Assembly (NCBI GenBank): GCA_024636955.1
Contig: JAGXGB010000048.1
Span: forward strand, 124,001-188,000
DNA: 64,000 bases
From: Bacteroidales bacterium
Lineage (GTDB): Bacteria > Bacteroidota > Bacteroidia > Bacteroidales > Lentimicrobiaceae
Direction of reading: 5' to 3'
This document shows, piece after piece, positions 9,491 to 18,717 of this stretch. Numbering within the stretch: the stretch's first letter is position 1; every line of letters begins with the position of its first letter. The notes below the pieces were generated by a model that saw nothing but the letters and a program-made list of their open reading frames with translations, did no database searches and had not been told where the DNA came from. Position numbers and translations under genes: made by a program.

Positions 9491-10303
9491 TTAATTCCCT
9501 TTATAAAAGTTTGTGCTTTCAAATATCTTATCAGCTGACTTTGCAATAAAGCCTGAATAAAGCTTCCCATCGGTATCAGGGTATCTTATAGCAAATTCAT
9601 AGTAGCATGAAGGTACTTCGTAAGTTCCTTCAAGAAATTGAACAGGCAATTTCCCCGCCATGGTACTCGATTGTTCCAATAGTTCTTCCGGAGTGCCTTT
9701 GACCCGGCCGCCTGAATCATTAATCCGGAAGCCGTTGTCTTCAACAAACTTATTGACCGCTTCAACGCTGGTAAATTTCTTTAATCCGTTAATGCTTACT
9801 GTGAAGTGGTTTGCCCTGAAGCCGTATACATAAACCCATGCTGCATATTCTGATTCGTCTCTTAGTTTATTATACACCTCGTATGAAGGCGTTCCCCAGA
9901 GGTTACCCCTGAAAATCAAATCTCCTTTTCCGTGCAATTCAGCAGGTATCTTATCAAGGATATCTTTCACAGTCTCCTGGACAAATGGTGATAGTTCCTC
10001 AGTCCTCAACTCCGAAATAAAGACTCTGGGAGCGTCTCGGAATTCCTTATGCTCATAATGACGCGCATTCAGCTTCTTGTCTTCGAAATTATACGATTGT
10101 TTGTATTCGTACCCTGCTTCAATGAACAGCTGTGCCATCACATCAATATTCACCCTTGAGTCATTGAAAGTCCTGAATGCAATATGATCATTCAGCACTT
10201 CTTCCCCCTGAGCAATGAATAAGTCATATACTTTCTTTGCTGATGGATTCTGGGTAATATAATCTGACCACAGTTTATCGAAAATCTCTTGTGCCTGCTT
10301 CAT
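9491..10303 (-). CDS. DUF1338 protein, 2-oxoadipate dioxygenase/decarboxylase family
   Basis: DUF1338 proteins include HglS, the iron-dependent enzyme of bacterial D-lysine breakdown that converts 2-oxoadipate to D-2-hydroxyglutarate. This 270-residue version belongs to the short form. The expected ligand set is visible: H40 with R44 (HxxxR in NDHIAFRTF), H166 (RANHFTVSI) and E236 (YYEFAIRY). These would correspond to the two histidines and the glutamate that hold iron and the substrate-binding arginine. It lies 21 bp downstream of lplA, and the adjacent downstream gene encodes a YdiJ-type dehydrogenase able in principle to oxidise D-2-hydroxyglutarate. The family is clear; the substrate is inferred. 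Confidence 0.85.
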   Translation of the reverse strand: MKQAQEIFDKLWSDYITQNPSAKKVYDLFIAQGEEVLNDHIAFRTFNDSRVNIDVMAQLFIEAGYEYKQSYNFEDKKLNARHYEHKEFRDAPRVFISELRTEELSPFVQETVKDILDKIPAELHGKGDLIFRGNLWGTPSYEVYNKLRDESEYAAWVYVYGFRANHFTVSINGLKKFTSVEAVNKFVEDNGFRINDSGGRVKGTPEELLEQSSTMAGKLPVQFLEGTYEVPSCYYEFAIRYPDTDGKLYSGFIAKSADKIFESTNFYKGN

Positions 10304-10324
10304 AACGTAACAATTTGTTTGCTT

Positions 10325-11344
10325 TTAAACATTCATATTTTGCAAATGTTCAGCTTTTTCACCAACAAACAGAGCATGTATTACCTTGTTTATAACACTG
10401 CTAGAGAATTCATTTTTTAATTGCTCTCTTATTGTTGATTCTCTAAGCTGTGCACCCACAAGTGATGTAATCAGCCGATTTATATCGGTGGGAATGACTG
10501 GGTTGTTAGTTTCAATTAGCTCTTCTTTTGTGATGTTTTCAATGATACCGTTTCTTACTTTCACTGTTCCAAGAAAAGAAGTCTCATTTAAGCTGAACCT
10601 TGCTTTAAAGCTAAAAGGAGGGGAGTAGCCATAGTTCCATTCCCATGTACTGTATTTATCTTGCCTTAATTTGTTGATCTCGATTATATCGCTTTCAGTT
10701 AAAGTGTACATGTATGCGCCATCGTTTCCGTTTAGAATTTCAGAAATAATGTATTCGGCAAAATCCTCCATGCCCATGTGCTCCGGCAGGTAATTGCTTA
10801 GATTTGTTACATTGCTTCGTAGGGACTTCACTGCTTTATCTTCATATTGAATATCAACCGGTAAAATTGCTTTATTCAGATTTTCGAGATTGCTATTAAA
10901 TAGGATTGTGCCATGATGGATAACTTTCTGCTTATAAACATGTTCAGCGTTTCCAGAAATCTTCATTCCATTGATATACAAGCTATTCCTGTTCCCAATG
11001 ACTACATTAGCCCCTAACTTATTAATAACATCAATTATTGGCAATGTGTATTTATGGAAATCAACAAGAGAGTTTTGATCTCCTGTGCCTGTTATAGTAA
11101 AGTTTAAATTGCCATGGTCGTGATACACTGCCCCACCTCCGGATATTCGCCTGACAACATGAATTCCATTCTTATTTATAAATTCATGATTTACTTCGGC
11201 AAATGTATTCTGGTGTTTGCCAACAATTACTGAAGGATCATTACGCCAGAGCATGAATGTATCTTCATTAAAGTTTTTGAAAATATATTCTTCAGCTGCC
11301 AGATTGAAGTACGGATCAGTTTCCTTTCTTAAAATGCAACGCAT
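10325..11344 (-). CDS. lplA: Lipoate-protein ligase A
   Basis: The enzyme activates free lipoate with ATP and attaches it to lipoyl domains of 2-oxoacid dehydrogenases or GcvH. The biotin/lipoate ligase core motif RRISGGGAVYHDHGNLNFT (with a KHQN segment before it) is near residues 44-84. The catalytic lysine region is GMKISGNA, and a C-terminal accessory domain is present. The length of 339 is typical of the LplA two-domain form. It is the first gene of a short unit with the DUF1338 gene (21-bp gap). Confidence 0.94.
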   Translation of the reverse strand: MRCILRKETDPYFNLAAEEYIFKNFNEDTFMLWRNDPSVIVGKHQNTFAEVNHEFINKNGIHVVRRISGGGAVYHDHGNLNFTITGTGDQNSLVDFHKYTLPIIDVINKLGANVVIGNRNSLYINGMKISGNAEHVYKQKVIHHGTILFNSNLENLNKAILPVDIQYEDKAVKSLRSNVTNLSNYLPEHMGMEDFAEYIISEILNGNDGAYMYTLTESDIIEINKLRQDKYSTWEWNYGYSPPFSFKARFSLNETSFLGTVKVRNGIIENITKEELIETNNPVIPTDINRLITSLVGAQLRESTIREQLKNEFSSSVINKVIHALFVGEKAEHLQNMNV

Positions 11345-11399
11345 ACATACAGTTCGTCAAGAGGGTTATACAGGTATTCATTAAGAAGGTATATAAAGC

Positions 11400-11438
11400 A
11401 AAACAAGCCTGAGAATGTTCAATCCAGGCTTGTTTTTT
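11400..11438 (-). terminator. terminator after nrfA
   Basis: An 11-nt inverted repeat (AAACAAGCCTG / CAGGCTTGTTT) with a 13-nt loop lies 20 bp after the nrfA stop. T runs flank both sides, so it could act in either direction. Confidence 0.7.
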
Positions 11439-11456
11439 GAATATAGGAATTAGAAG

Positions 11457-12935
11457 TTATTGTGGTTCAATCATCTGGCCTTCGGTTTGAACTGACTTTT
11501 TTGTCCATTCAGGTAATACCTCAGTCATAAATTTTTGCTTACTTGCAATTAAGGCAGGCATGTCAAGACCTATATATTCTTGCGCCTTTTGGCGGCTTGA
11601 GATGTCAGGTAATGTGATTGGAGTTTTAACACCATGGCTAATCAATACTGTATTGAGCAGAACTCTTGCTTCCTGGGCTTTTTGTATTGAAGTTCCTAAA
11701 GTACGTAAAGCTTCTACTGGTGCATGGAATCCCATTGCATTACTGGCAACTATATAATCCCAACGCCATTGTGACTGACGAATCAAAGCAAGTATCGGGG
11801 CCATTTCTTGTTCATTGGCTCCGTTGTCCCAAGCAGTTTTTGCTTCAATGTGAAGGCGGGCAAGGTTCTTCTCCGCAATACGTCGGAGTTCATAAACCTT
11901 ATCTTGCCTATCTATTACATTTGCCATTAATTTTTCTTCACTTTCACGGTGACATACAACACATGATCCTGAAATATTAGCTAAAGGACTCTGAATCTTA
12001 TGATCAGTGTATTTCATACCACCATCACGTTTGTATGGCATATGACAGTCAGCACATGCCACACCTCTATCGAAATGTACTCCTGTAGTGTATTGTTCAT
12101 AATCCGGGTGTTGTGCTTTAATCATAGGTGCTTTGCTTAACGCATGAACAAAATCCACATGTTGCGTACTGTCATAGTATGCTTCCATAGCTTCTGCACC
12201 CATTCCATTATCCCATGGGAATACCAGATATTTATCTTCTTTCGTGAAATAATACTCAACGTGACACTGTGCACAAACAAGGGAGCGCATTTCCTGATGA
12301 GTTGCTTCGGTAATATCCTTGCCTTGTCTTTCATAGGCTTCTATCAAAGCTGGTCGAGTAATGCGCAGGTTCATGGTCTTTGGGTCGTGACAGTCCTGAC
12401 AACCTATGTTGTTAACTACTTCAGATCCAAGATCCTTCCAGGTACTCTTGTAAAAAGCATCAACGCCCATTTCATTCATTAGTCGGGGAACATCTGTGCT
12501 TTTGCAAGTCCAGCATGTACCAGGTTGTGGAACATCTGTACGCAATGTTTCCCTGATATCATTGATAGCATAGTAATGGCCTCTTGATTGCTTGTATTCA
12601 CGTGAGAAAGCATAACCAGCCCATAGAACTACCATTTCAGGTTGTTCTTCAAGCGCATCACGTGTTGCACTTCCGCCATATTTGCTCCTGAAACTAGTGT
12701 CAAGCGTGTTGACGTATGACTCATATTCTCTGGGAAAATTTTCGCCCCAAACTTCATTTCTTGGCTCCCAGTCAGGTATTTCACTTACCATCTGAAAGTA
12801 AACCTTTGATTCACTTCTTCTTTCAACAATAGATGAGGCTAATAAACCAAGGACAAATACTATAATTACTGTTCCAAGAAAAATAAGCCAGGCAACCCAG
12901 GGTTTCCTCTTTGTAATTTCTGATACTGGTTCCAT
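11457..12935 (-). CDS. nrfA: Ammonia-forming cytochrome c nitrite reductase, catalytic subunit
   Basis: NrfA reduces nitrite to ammonium with six electrons on the periplasmic side. Five c-type haem sites are present: the active-site CWTCK (141-145, lysine as proximal ligand, diagnostic for NrfA) and CQDCH (179), CAQCH (221), CADCH (294) and CVVCH (325). Residues 13-35 form a hydrophobic helix that looks like an uncleaved anchor or signal. The length of 492 is normal. It lies 28 bp after nrfH, so the two form an operon. It can serve nitrite respiration or detoxification of nitrite, NO and hydroxylamine. Confidence 0.97.
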   Translation of the reverse strand: MEPVSEITKRKPWVAWLIFLGTVIIVFVLGLLASSIVERRSESKVYFQMVSEIPDWEPRNEVWGENFPREYESYVNTLDTSFRSKYGGSATRDALEEQPEMVVLWAGYAFSREYKQSRGHYYAINDIRETLRTDVPQPGTCWTCKSTDVPRLMNEMGVDAFYKSTWKDLGSEVVNNIGCQDCHDPKTMNLRITRPALIEAYERQGKDITEATHQEMRSLVCAQCHVEYYFTKEDKYLVFPWDNGMGAEAMEAYYDSTQHVDFVHALSKAPMIKAQHPDYEQYTTGVHFDRGVACADCHMPYKRDGGMKYTDHKIQSPLANISGSCVVCHRESEEKLMANVIDRQDKVYELRRIAEKNLARLHIEAKTAWDNGANEQEMAPILALIRQSQWRWDYIVASNAMGFHAPVEALRTLGTSIQKAQEARVLLNTVLISHGVKTPITLPDISSRQKAQEYIGLDMPALIASKQKFMTEVLPEWTKKSVQTEGQMIEPQ

Positions 12936-12963
12936 GTAGATTTTTATTTTAGGTATTGTTTAA

Positions 12964-13563
12964 TTATTTTTTCTGATTTGGTCTGTCATCCAGAAACTTA
13001 TTCATCCAATCGGGTATGATTGATTCCATCCGAGGCACAAGGGAATAGGGAGTAGCGGCAAGACTGTTGACAGTACCATGGGGTGTTTCCCTATGGCAAT
13101 CCCAACACCTGAAGCCTGCTCCTTCCTTGTAATTTTCACCTGTAACCCTTACAATGTTTACCATGTCAATAAGGTTACGGTGACATCTAATACAATTCTC
13201 CTGAACTACGTTGATACCAGCCTGCTTTATTTGAATAACCTGTGGTTCAGCCCGGGCGGTAAATATTGTAGCATGCCTTAAGCCATCCATGGCTTTAAAG
13301 TAATAGGTTCTGAATACATTATCATGCGGAACATGGCAGTCATTGCATGTTGCAGCGGCTCTATGGCTACTGTGCATCCATGTGGCATACTGTGGATACA
13401 TTACATGGCAATTAATGCATGTTTCAGGATTATCTGATAAATACGAGTGTGCTCTTGAACTATAAACAAGGAGGATTAAAATGCCAACGATAGTACCTGA
13501 TAGGATTATGGCCGGCAAACGCCAATTATCAGGGGGGCCAAGAAATTTGATTACTTTTTTCAT
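12964..13563 (-). CDS. nrfH: Cytochrome c quinol dehydrogenase NrfH (NapC/NirT family)
   Basis: NrfH is the membrane-anchored tetrahaem protein that oxidises menaquinol and feeds electrons to NrfA. One N-terminal transmembrane helix (about residues 17-37) is followed by four haem motifs: CINCH (49), CNDCH (73), CIRCH (124) and CWDCH (153). I chose the ATG at 13563, giving 199 residues. A longer frame begins at a TTG at 13599, but that TTG is part of a TAnnTTTG promoter box and would put coding sequence on the promoter. The family start at the short cytoplasmic tail before the helix also fits. Confidence 0.95.
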   Translation of the reverse strand: MKKVIKFLGPPDNWRLPAIILSGTIVGILILLVYSSRAHSYLSDNPETCINCHVMYPQYATWMHSSHRAAATCNDCHVPHDNVFRTYYFKAMDGLRHATIFTARAEPQVIQIKQAGINVVQENCIRCHRNLIDMVNIVRVTGENYKEGAGFRCWDCHRETPHGTVNSLAATPYSLVPRMESIIPDWMNKFLDDRPNQKK

Positions 13564-13570
13564 AGTACGG

Positions 13571-13604
13571 TTTGCTTGAAACTGACACTCTTCAAGCAAA
13601 TATA
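13571..13604 (-). promoter_or_regulatory. nrfHA promoter with overlapping inverted repeat
   Basis: On the minus strand TATATTTG (13604-13597) matches the Bacteroidota -7 element TAnnTTTG. It overlaps a perfect inverted repeat TTTGCTTGAA / TTCAAGCAAA (13600-13591 and 13580-13571, 10-nt spacer) that runs into the short leader before the nrfH ATG. A dimeric regulator bound here would cover the transcription start. The regulator is unknown. Confidence 0.55.
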
Positions 13605-13723
13605 TGAAATAAAGTAAGTATTTTTTAACAGAAAGTTAAATTTTATCAACATTCTTCACGCAAGGCAATCATAACGGGGATATCAGGTATGATTAATTTG
13701 AATACTAATACTCTTTCCCCTGT

Positions 13724-16700
13724 CTACCTGATAATTAGAAGTTTCTGACGGTCTATAACAGTATTGCCCGAAATCAGTCGTGCAACGTATAAACCTGGTA
13801 ATAAACTACTGATATCAACATACTCCTGACCATAATTTGATTGAATAAGAGTTTGAGATACCACCTGGCCAGTTGTATTTCGCAATTCTAAATGTCCACC
13901 TGTGAAACCATCCGCATACTGGTAGTCAAAGATTATGTAATTGGAGGCTGGTTGTGGATAAATCTTGAAACTATTACCTTCTATAACAAACGGAGGTATT
14001 TCTATAGATAGAAGTGTGCGTGGTTCCCCCGGTAATATATATGGTTCAGAATACTCACTTTGGCCATATCTCTTCAGAATATTCTGGGCATAAATAAAAG
14101 TATATTCCTCGGTCAGCAGATCTGCAATTTCCGTCAATTGTTGCTGTGTTAAGGTATCAGCCTCATTTAGGGTAGAGTGTAGCTTAAATAATCTGTCCAT
14201 ACTTTCTATAGCATCATTTTTGTCAGGATAGGTATGTGATGCATTTGTAAGTATTTCTTCTGATAAGAGATGATTCCCTCTTTGGTAGTATGCTGAAGCA
14301 GTAATGAAGTTTGATTGTATATTATTAGTGCTCATGATACGTGCATATAATGCTGAACTTTCAACAGGTGGTTCAGGAAACCAGTGTTTATTTATCTCGC
14401 ATGTAAGCAATGCATCTCTTATTGCCCTGATATTATCCCTTCTGCTTTCAAGTAATTCAAGCTGGCTATAATTCAAATATCTGTTTGTCAGTTGATTCAA
14501 CATGTATGGTTGAAGAGGAGGCTTACGTTCAATAATTAGCCCGAGGGTATTCCTATCTCTAAAAATTATTGGGTTGTTTATCAGGATGTCAATAAGCAGT
14601 GAATTGTGGAAATAATTGTTACTGATAAGTTCTCTAAGTACATCAGTAGAAAGCTTTGAATCGAGCTTTCGTAATCTTTTATATAGATCTGCGGCAGTTT
14701 CGGGGGTGAGCATATTAATATCATGAAGGATATCGTTAGTCATACCACCATCCTTTGTTAAGTTGAAGAGATTCTGAGCATTCAAATCATGCTCATCCCA
14801 CAATGGACCATTACCTTCAACACTGACAGGATCAAAATGAAGATAAGTAGGAAGGTAAGTGCTGTCAGATGGCAATGGAAATGCACTGTTAATTAACCAA
14901 AGATTAGCAAATAATCTTGGCATCTGGCGCGAAAGAATAGTTGAATTATTGTAATGGCTATAAATTATTGGCTCCCCATCATTGTGAAAATCACTTGTTC
15001 TATAAGCTTTACTGTGGCTAAAATAATTACCAGCCGGCTCAATTGGAGGCATTCCATGTGCGCCCTGATAGGTAGCAACACCTGCAAGTGATACTAAACT
15101 ATCTCTCGTTACACAAATGTCAAAACCATTTTTAAGAAAATTATTATAATAAAACCTTAATCCTTCGTCGCCTTTGGAATTACGGTTTCGGTTCTGCGCC
15201 AGTATTGAGTAATTCAGGAAACTAAACTTATTATTTGCGATTAGGTTGTTATTATCAAGGCAGTTATTTATAACAACTCCTGTCAACTGATTGCTCGAAC
15301 CAAGGAGACCTGGTCCTTTGAAGGTATTGTTGAGCAAATTAAATCGCATACAATTATCAATGTATATTCCGGTAACTTCTTTATTGGTGCTATCAATAAT
15401 GTTTAGTGAATTCAGTTCGAAAGAGCATGATGTGGTTTCAAATGAGCTGAATCCAGCAATATAAAATCCGGTGAAATTATTTTTAAAAGTCAAATTGTCA
15501 GCAAAAAAAGTATATCCCGGTAAGGAGGCAGTAACGTATATTCCTGTTTTTAATTGAAAGAAGAGAGGCTTTAATGAAGTGCCTAATGGTACTGAATCGC
15601 TTTCTATTTTTCCAACCCGTATTGACGAGTTATAACTATTGATTCCGGTACCTCTTTCAGCAATTGATAGTTTATTTTGAGGCACGTCGTTTCTGAATAT
15701 ACAACTATAGAATTCCAGCCCACTACTGCTCCTGATTCTAACAAACTCTTCCATTTGCTCGCCAGGCCAAGGTTGATGATCTAAAATAAATTCAGTAAGG
15801 ATGAATTTTGATGGATTAGTACCTGTTGTTGGCTTAATATCTAATGCACGAAGGTTGTTTTTAAAAATAGCCTTGTTACATTCAATAACCCCACCTCCCT
15901 TGGCGGAATTCTCATTGCCATTCTCATCAATTGCAACCATTTCTATACCGGTAAATGCATTTTCAATTACAGCACCATATTGCATAGTTACTTTCCCTTG
16001 TGGTAGATTTGAATTGTAATCTGATGACCCATAAACTTTTATACCTTGCCAGAGACTAATGCAGTTATTGGTTAATGTTCCTTTTTCAATTGATAGATGA
16101 GCGCCTGGTAAAACTTTAATTGTCCTCCCATCACCAACTTCTACTCTGTCATTTATTGTGAGCTTACTGCCAGGTAGTAAAACAAGATCGCTTAGTATAT
16201 TCCTGCCTTTAGGCCAGGTTAATGTATCACTAATAGTAAATGCAGTTTCAATTAATGGTAAACAGATGTCAGCTTCCCATAAACCTCTTCCAAATGTAGC
16301 AGCAACAAGTTTCTTTTTTGTGTAGTTGATTTCAATGTCAGAAATTACTGTTAACGGTAACCCTTCGCCAAACAATTCCCATTTGCTCATTAATTCGTCC
16401 CTGTAAAAAACGCCTGCATCAGTTGCTGCGAAAAGTATATCATATTCCGCCCCTTTAAAATACCTTATTGCATTGATTGGTATATTAGGAAGTCCCTGCG
16501 AGAAGTTGTTCCATGTTCGTCCTCCGTCATTAGTCACGTATACTCTATTGTCATTCCAGTTTCTGTCGAGTGCAAGATATATATTGGCAGGTTTTTTTGG
16601 GTTAATTAGTATGTCGTAAGCTGAAACCCATTGAAGTGATAAAGAGCCCCGGGGTGTAATATCATTCCATTTGCTTCCACCATCTGTAGTTATCATCAAC

Positions 16701-18586
16701 TTTTCAAGGGCAATATTCCCCCATGCTGGATTTTCAAAGCTTATGCAAATGACATCTGGATGAGACTCAGAGATTTCGATTGATTGAATTTTATGACTGT
16801 TAAGCGGATTGAATGAGCTTACTTTTTCCCATGTTTCAGCACCATCAGTTGATTTCCATAAGTTTTTTAATCCTGCATACATGATATTCGGATCCTGTGG
16901 ATGCATTGCTACCGGAATGCTATTCTTCCCTTGTTCAGTGGTGTCGGGAACCCCACGATAACTGAAGTTTAGGCCTGCATTTGTTGATTTTAAAAGAAAA
17001 ATGTTCTTTCTATTAAGTTTTGGGGGATAAGTTACAAGGTAAACATTCTTTGGGTTATTGTAATCTACCATGCCATCATAAGCATCGCCAATGTGGGTCT
17101 CGCGGGTCCATTCACCCGTGTCATAATTATAAAAGCAAAGGTTACCATCCTGAGGGCCACCATAAACCATGTTGCTGTTGTTGGCTATACTTATATTATG
17201 CAATTGAGTAGATTGCATCCCGTTGCGGGTTCTATCCTGCCATGTTATAGCACCATCAAATGACACGGTTACACCACCATCATTTCCCATTATTACTCTG
17301 TCACCATCAGCATGTCTATAAACCAGCAGCTCGCGAACATCCCTGTGATATTTATGATTGTTGAAGTTGAGATATCTTGCAGTGTCACCATCAAGCCTGT
17401 ACTTGAAAAACCATATTCCTCCCAAATAAAATTCCATAGGATCAGCAGGTGATATTTGTAATTCCAGCTTCCAGTATCCTGAGAAAGGAGTTAGATCTAC
17501 AGCAACCTTTTCATAAGTACGCCCATCATTAATTGATCTGAACAATTGATAATTCTTGCTGCCGGGGTTGAGCGTATCGTATGATTCAGTATAAACGAGA
17601 ATCAACCCAGGTACTGTATCTGATACTGCTAAAGCCAGTCGTGAGATTCTGTGATTTATTTCAGTGTCAAGCCTGTATGTAAGATCTTGCCATGTGCTAC
17701 CGGCATCACGGCTTCGGAGTAAGAGACTACCTACGGCAAAAATATTATCAGGTTTGCCTGGTGTTAAAACAATATCAAAAAGTTCTTCGCCCGGGCGATT
17801 ATATACTGGTTCCCAGTTAACCGCCTTATTAGTTGAACGGTAAATATTTGTTCCGCCATTATAATCCGCATTCATAACGGCATATAATGTGTCATTATGT
17901 TTGGAATGGAGTTTAATGTCTTGCACAATAAATCCACGACTCATAATACCTGCATTTAAACTGGTGCTTGTCCATGAGTTTCCACCATCTTTTGACTCCA
18001 TAACCCCGTTACCCCATGCCCTGTTAAAGCCCCAATGCCCGGTGCCTATATAAATATGTTGTTTGTCTTCAGGGTCCACTTCAATGGCTAGCACTCCAGT
18101 AGTTATGTAATTATCAGAAATTGATCTCCAGTTTTCTCCACCATCATTAGTTGCAAAGATTCCACCTGTATTGCTGCCTGCATACATAGTGAGATAATCA
18201 ACGGTATCAACCCACATTGCAGATACTAAGCCCAGTTGTGATAGCACTGGCGCCTTGTTAACTGATGGACCTAATGGATACCATTGAGGGAAGCGGTAAT
18301 TACCCTGCAGGGTGTCAGATTGTGATGTATTTCTTTTATTAACAGCCTCGCGCAGTGAATCCTGAACACTTTGAATTGTTTGGTTATAGTGAAACATACT
18401 GCCATTTATATCTGACCTTGAGCTTGAAAAATGTTCTGATCGTCTATGATCTTTTGCATCTAATGCAGGATGATTCAATCTGCTGGTCTGACCTGATGCC
18501 TCTAAGTTAACTAATGCTAATAGAAAAATTAGTAAACAGCCCTGAAGTGAAATATATAATTGGAACAAACGTAAATATTTAACCAT
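13724..18586 (-). CDS. Giant T9SS-exported protein with sortilin-like propeller and parallel beta-helix regions
   Basis: This protein of about 1620 residues is probably placed on the surface or secreted by type IX secretion. I start it at the ATG at 18586, which begins a good signal peptide (hydrophobic LIFLLALVNL, cleavage near EASGQ); the longer frame to 18664 adds 26 residues before it. Residues of roughly 100-770 hold repeated BNR/VPS10-like blades (STDGAETWEK, TTDGGSKWND, TNDGGRTWNN). A long stretch follows with right-handed beta-helix character (NNTFKG, ANNKFSF). The end is a type A sorting domain (KIYPQPASNYIIF to LPGLYVARLISG with a final basic IIR). It follows nrfHA on the same strand with a gap of about 160 bp in the other direction, and no functional link to nitrite reduction is evident. 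Confidence 0.85.
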   Translation of the reverse strand: MVKYLRLFQLYISLQGCLLIFLLALVNLEASGQTSRLNHPALDAKDHRRSEHFSSSRSDINGSMFHYNQTIQSVQDSLREAVNKRNTSQSDTLQGNYRFPQWYPLGPSVNKAPVLSQLGLVSAMWVDTVDYLTMYAGSNTGGIFATNDGGENWRSISDNYITTGVLAIEVDPEDKQHIYIGTGHWGFNRAWGNGVMESKDGGNSWTSTSLNAGIMSRGFIVQDIKLHSKHNDTLYAVMNADYNGGTNIYRSTNKAVNWEPVYNRPGEELFDIVLTPGKPDNIFAVGSLLLRSRDAGSTWQDLTYRLDTEINHRISRLALAVSDTVPGLILVYTESYDTLNPGSKNYQLFRSINDGRTYEKVAVDLTPFSGYWKLELQISPADPMEFYLGGIWFFKYRLDGDTARYLNFNNHKYHRDVRELLVYRHADGDRVIMGNDGGVTVSFDGAITWQDRTRNGMQSTQLHNISIANNSNMVYGGPQDGNLCFYNYDTGEWTRETHIGDAYDGMVDYNNPKNVYLVTYPPKLNRKNIFLLKSTNAGLNFSYRGVPDTTEQGKNSIPVAMHPQDPNIMYAGLKNLWKSTDGAETWEKVSSFNPLNSHKIQSIEISESHPDVICISFENPAWGNIALEKLMITTDGGSKWNDITPRGSLSLQWVSAYDILINPKKPANIYLALDRNWNDNRVYVTNDGGRTWNNFSQGLPNIPINAIRYFKGAEYDILFAATDAGVFYRDELMSKWELFGEGLPLTVISDIEINYTKKKLVAATFGRGLWEADICLPLIETAFTISDTLTWPKGRNILSDLVLLPGSKLTINDRVEVGDGRTIKVLPGAHLSIEKGTLTNNCISLWQGIKVYGSSDYNSNLPQGKVTMQYGAVIENAFTGIEMVAIDENGNENSAKGGGVIECNKAIFKNNLRALDIKPTTGTNPSKFILTEFILDHQPWPGEQMEEFVRIRSSSGLEFYSCIFRNDVPQNKLSIAERGTGINSYNSSIRVGKIESDSVPLGTSLKPLFFQLKTGIYVTASLPGYTFFADNLTFKNNFTGFYIAGFSSFETTSCSFELNSLNIIDSTNKEVTGIYIDNCMRFNLLNNTFKGPGLLGSSNQLTGVVINNCLDNNNLIANNKFSFLNYSILAQNRNRNSKGDEGLRFYYNNFLKNGFDICVTRDSLVSLAGVATYQGAHGMPPIEPAGNYFSHSKAYRTSDFHNDGEPIIYSHYNNSTILSRQMPRLFANLWLINSAFPLPSDSTYLPTYLHFDPVSVEGNGPLWDEHDLNAQNLFNLTKDGGMTNDILHDINMLTPETAADLYKRLRKLDSKLSTDVLRELISNNYFHNSLLIDILINNPIIFRDRNTLGLIIERKPPLQPYMLNQLTNRYLNYSQLELLESRRDNIRAIRDALLTCEINKHWFPEPPVESSALYARIMSTNNIQSNFITASAYYQRGNHLLSEEILTNASHTYPDKNDAIESMDRLFKLHSTLNEADTLTQQQLTEIADLLTEEYTFIYAQNILKRYGQSEYSEPYILPGEPRTLLSIEIPPFVIEGNSFKIYPQPASNYIIFDYQYADGFTGGHLELRNTTGQVVSQTLIQSNYGQEYVDISSLLPGLYVARLISGNTVIDRQKLLIIR

Positions 18587-18717
18587 ATCGGAATGAAATC
18601 TGTGAAAAAAATATAGTATATTCAAGGATGGAATGTGTTGAATAAGTGCACATTCCATCCTCAAAAGTAATAAATCTTTTATTGAATAGGAAAGAAAAAT
18701 TAGAAATTATGGTAGAG

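Noticed and set aside
13564-13599. Longer nrfH reading frame starting at a TTG
   Set aside because: The TTG is the end of a TATATTTG promoter box and lies within an inverted repeat; the downstream ATG matches the normal NrfH N-terminus.
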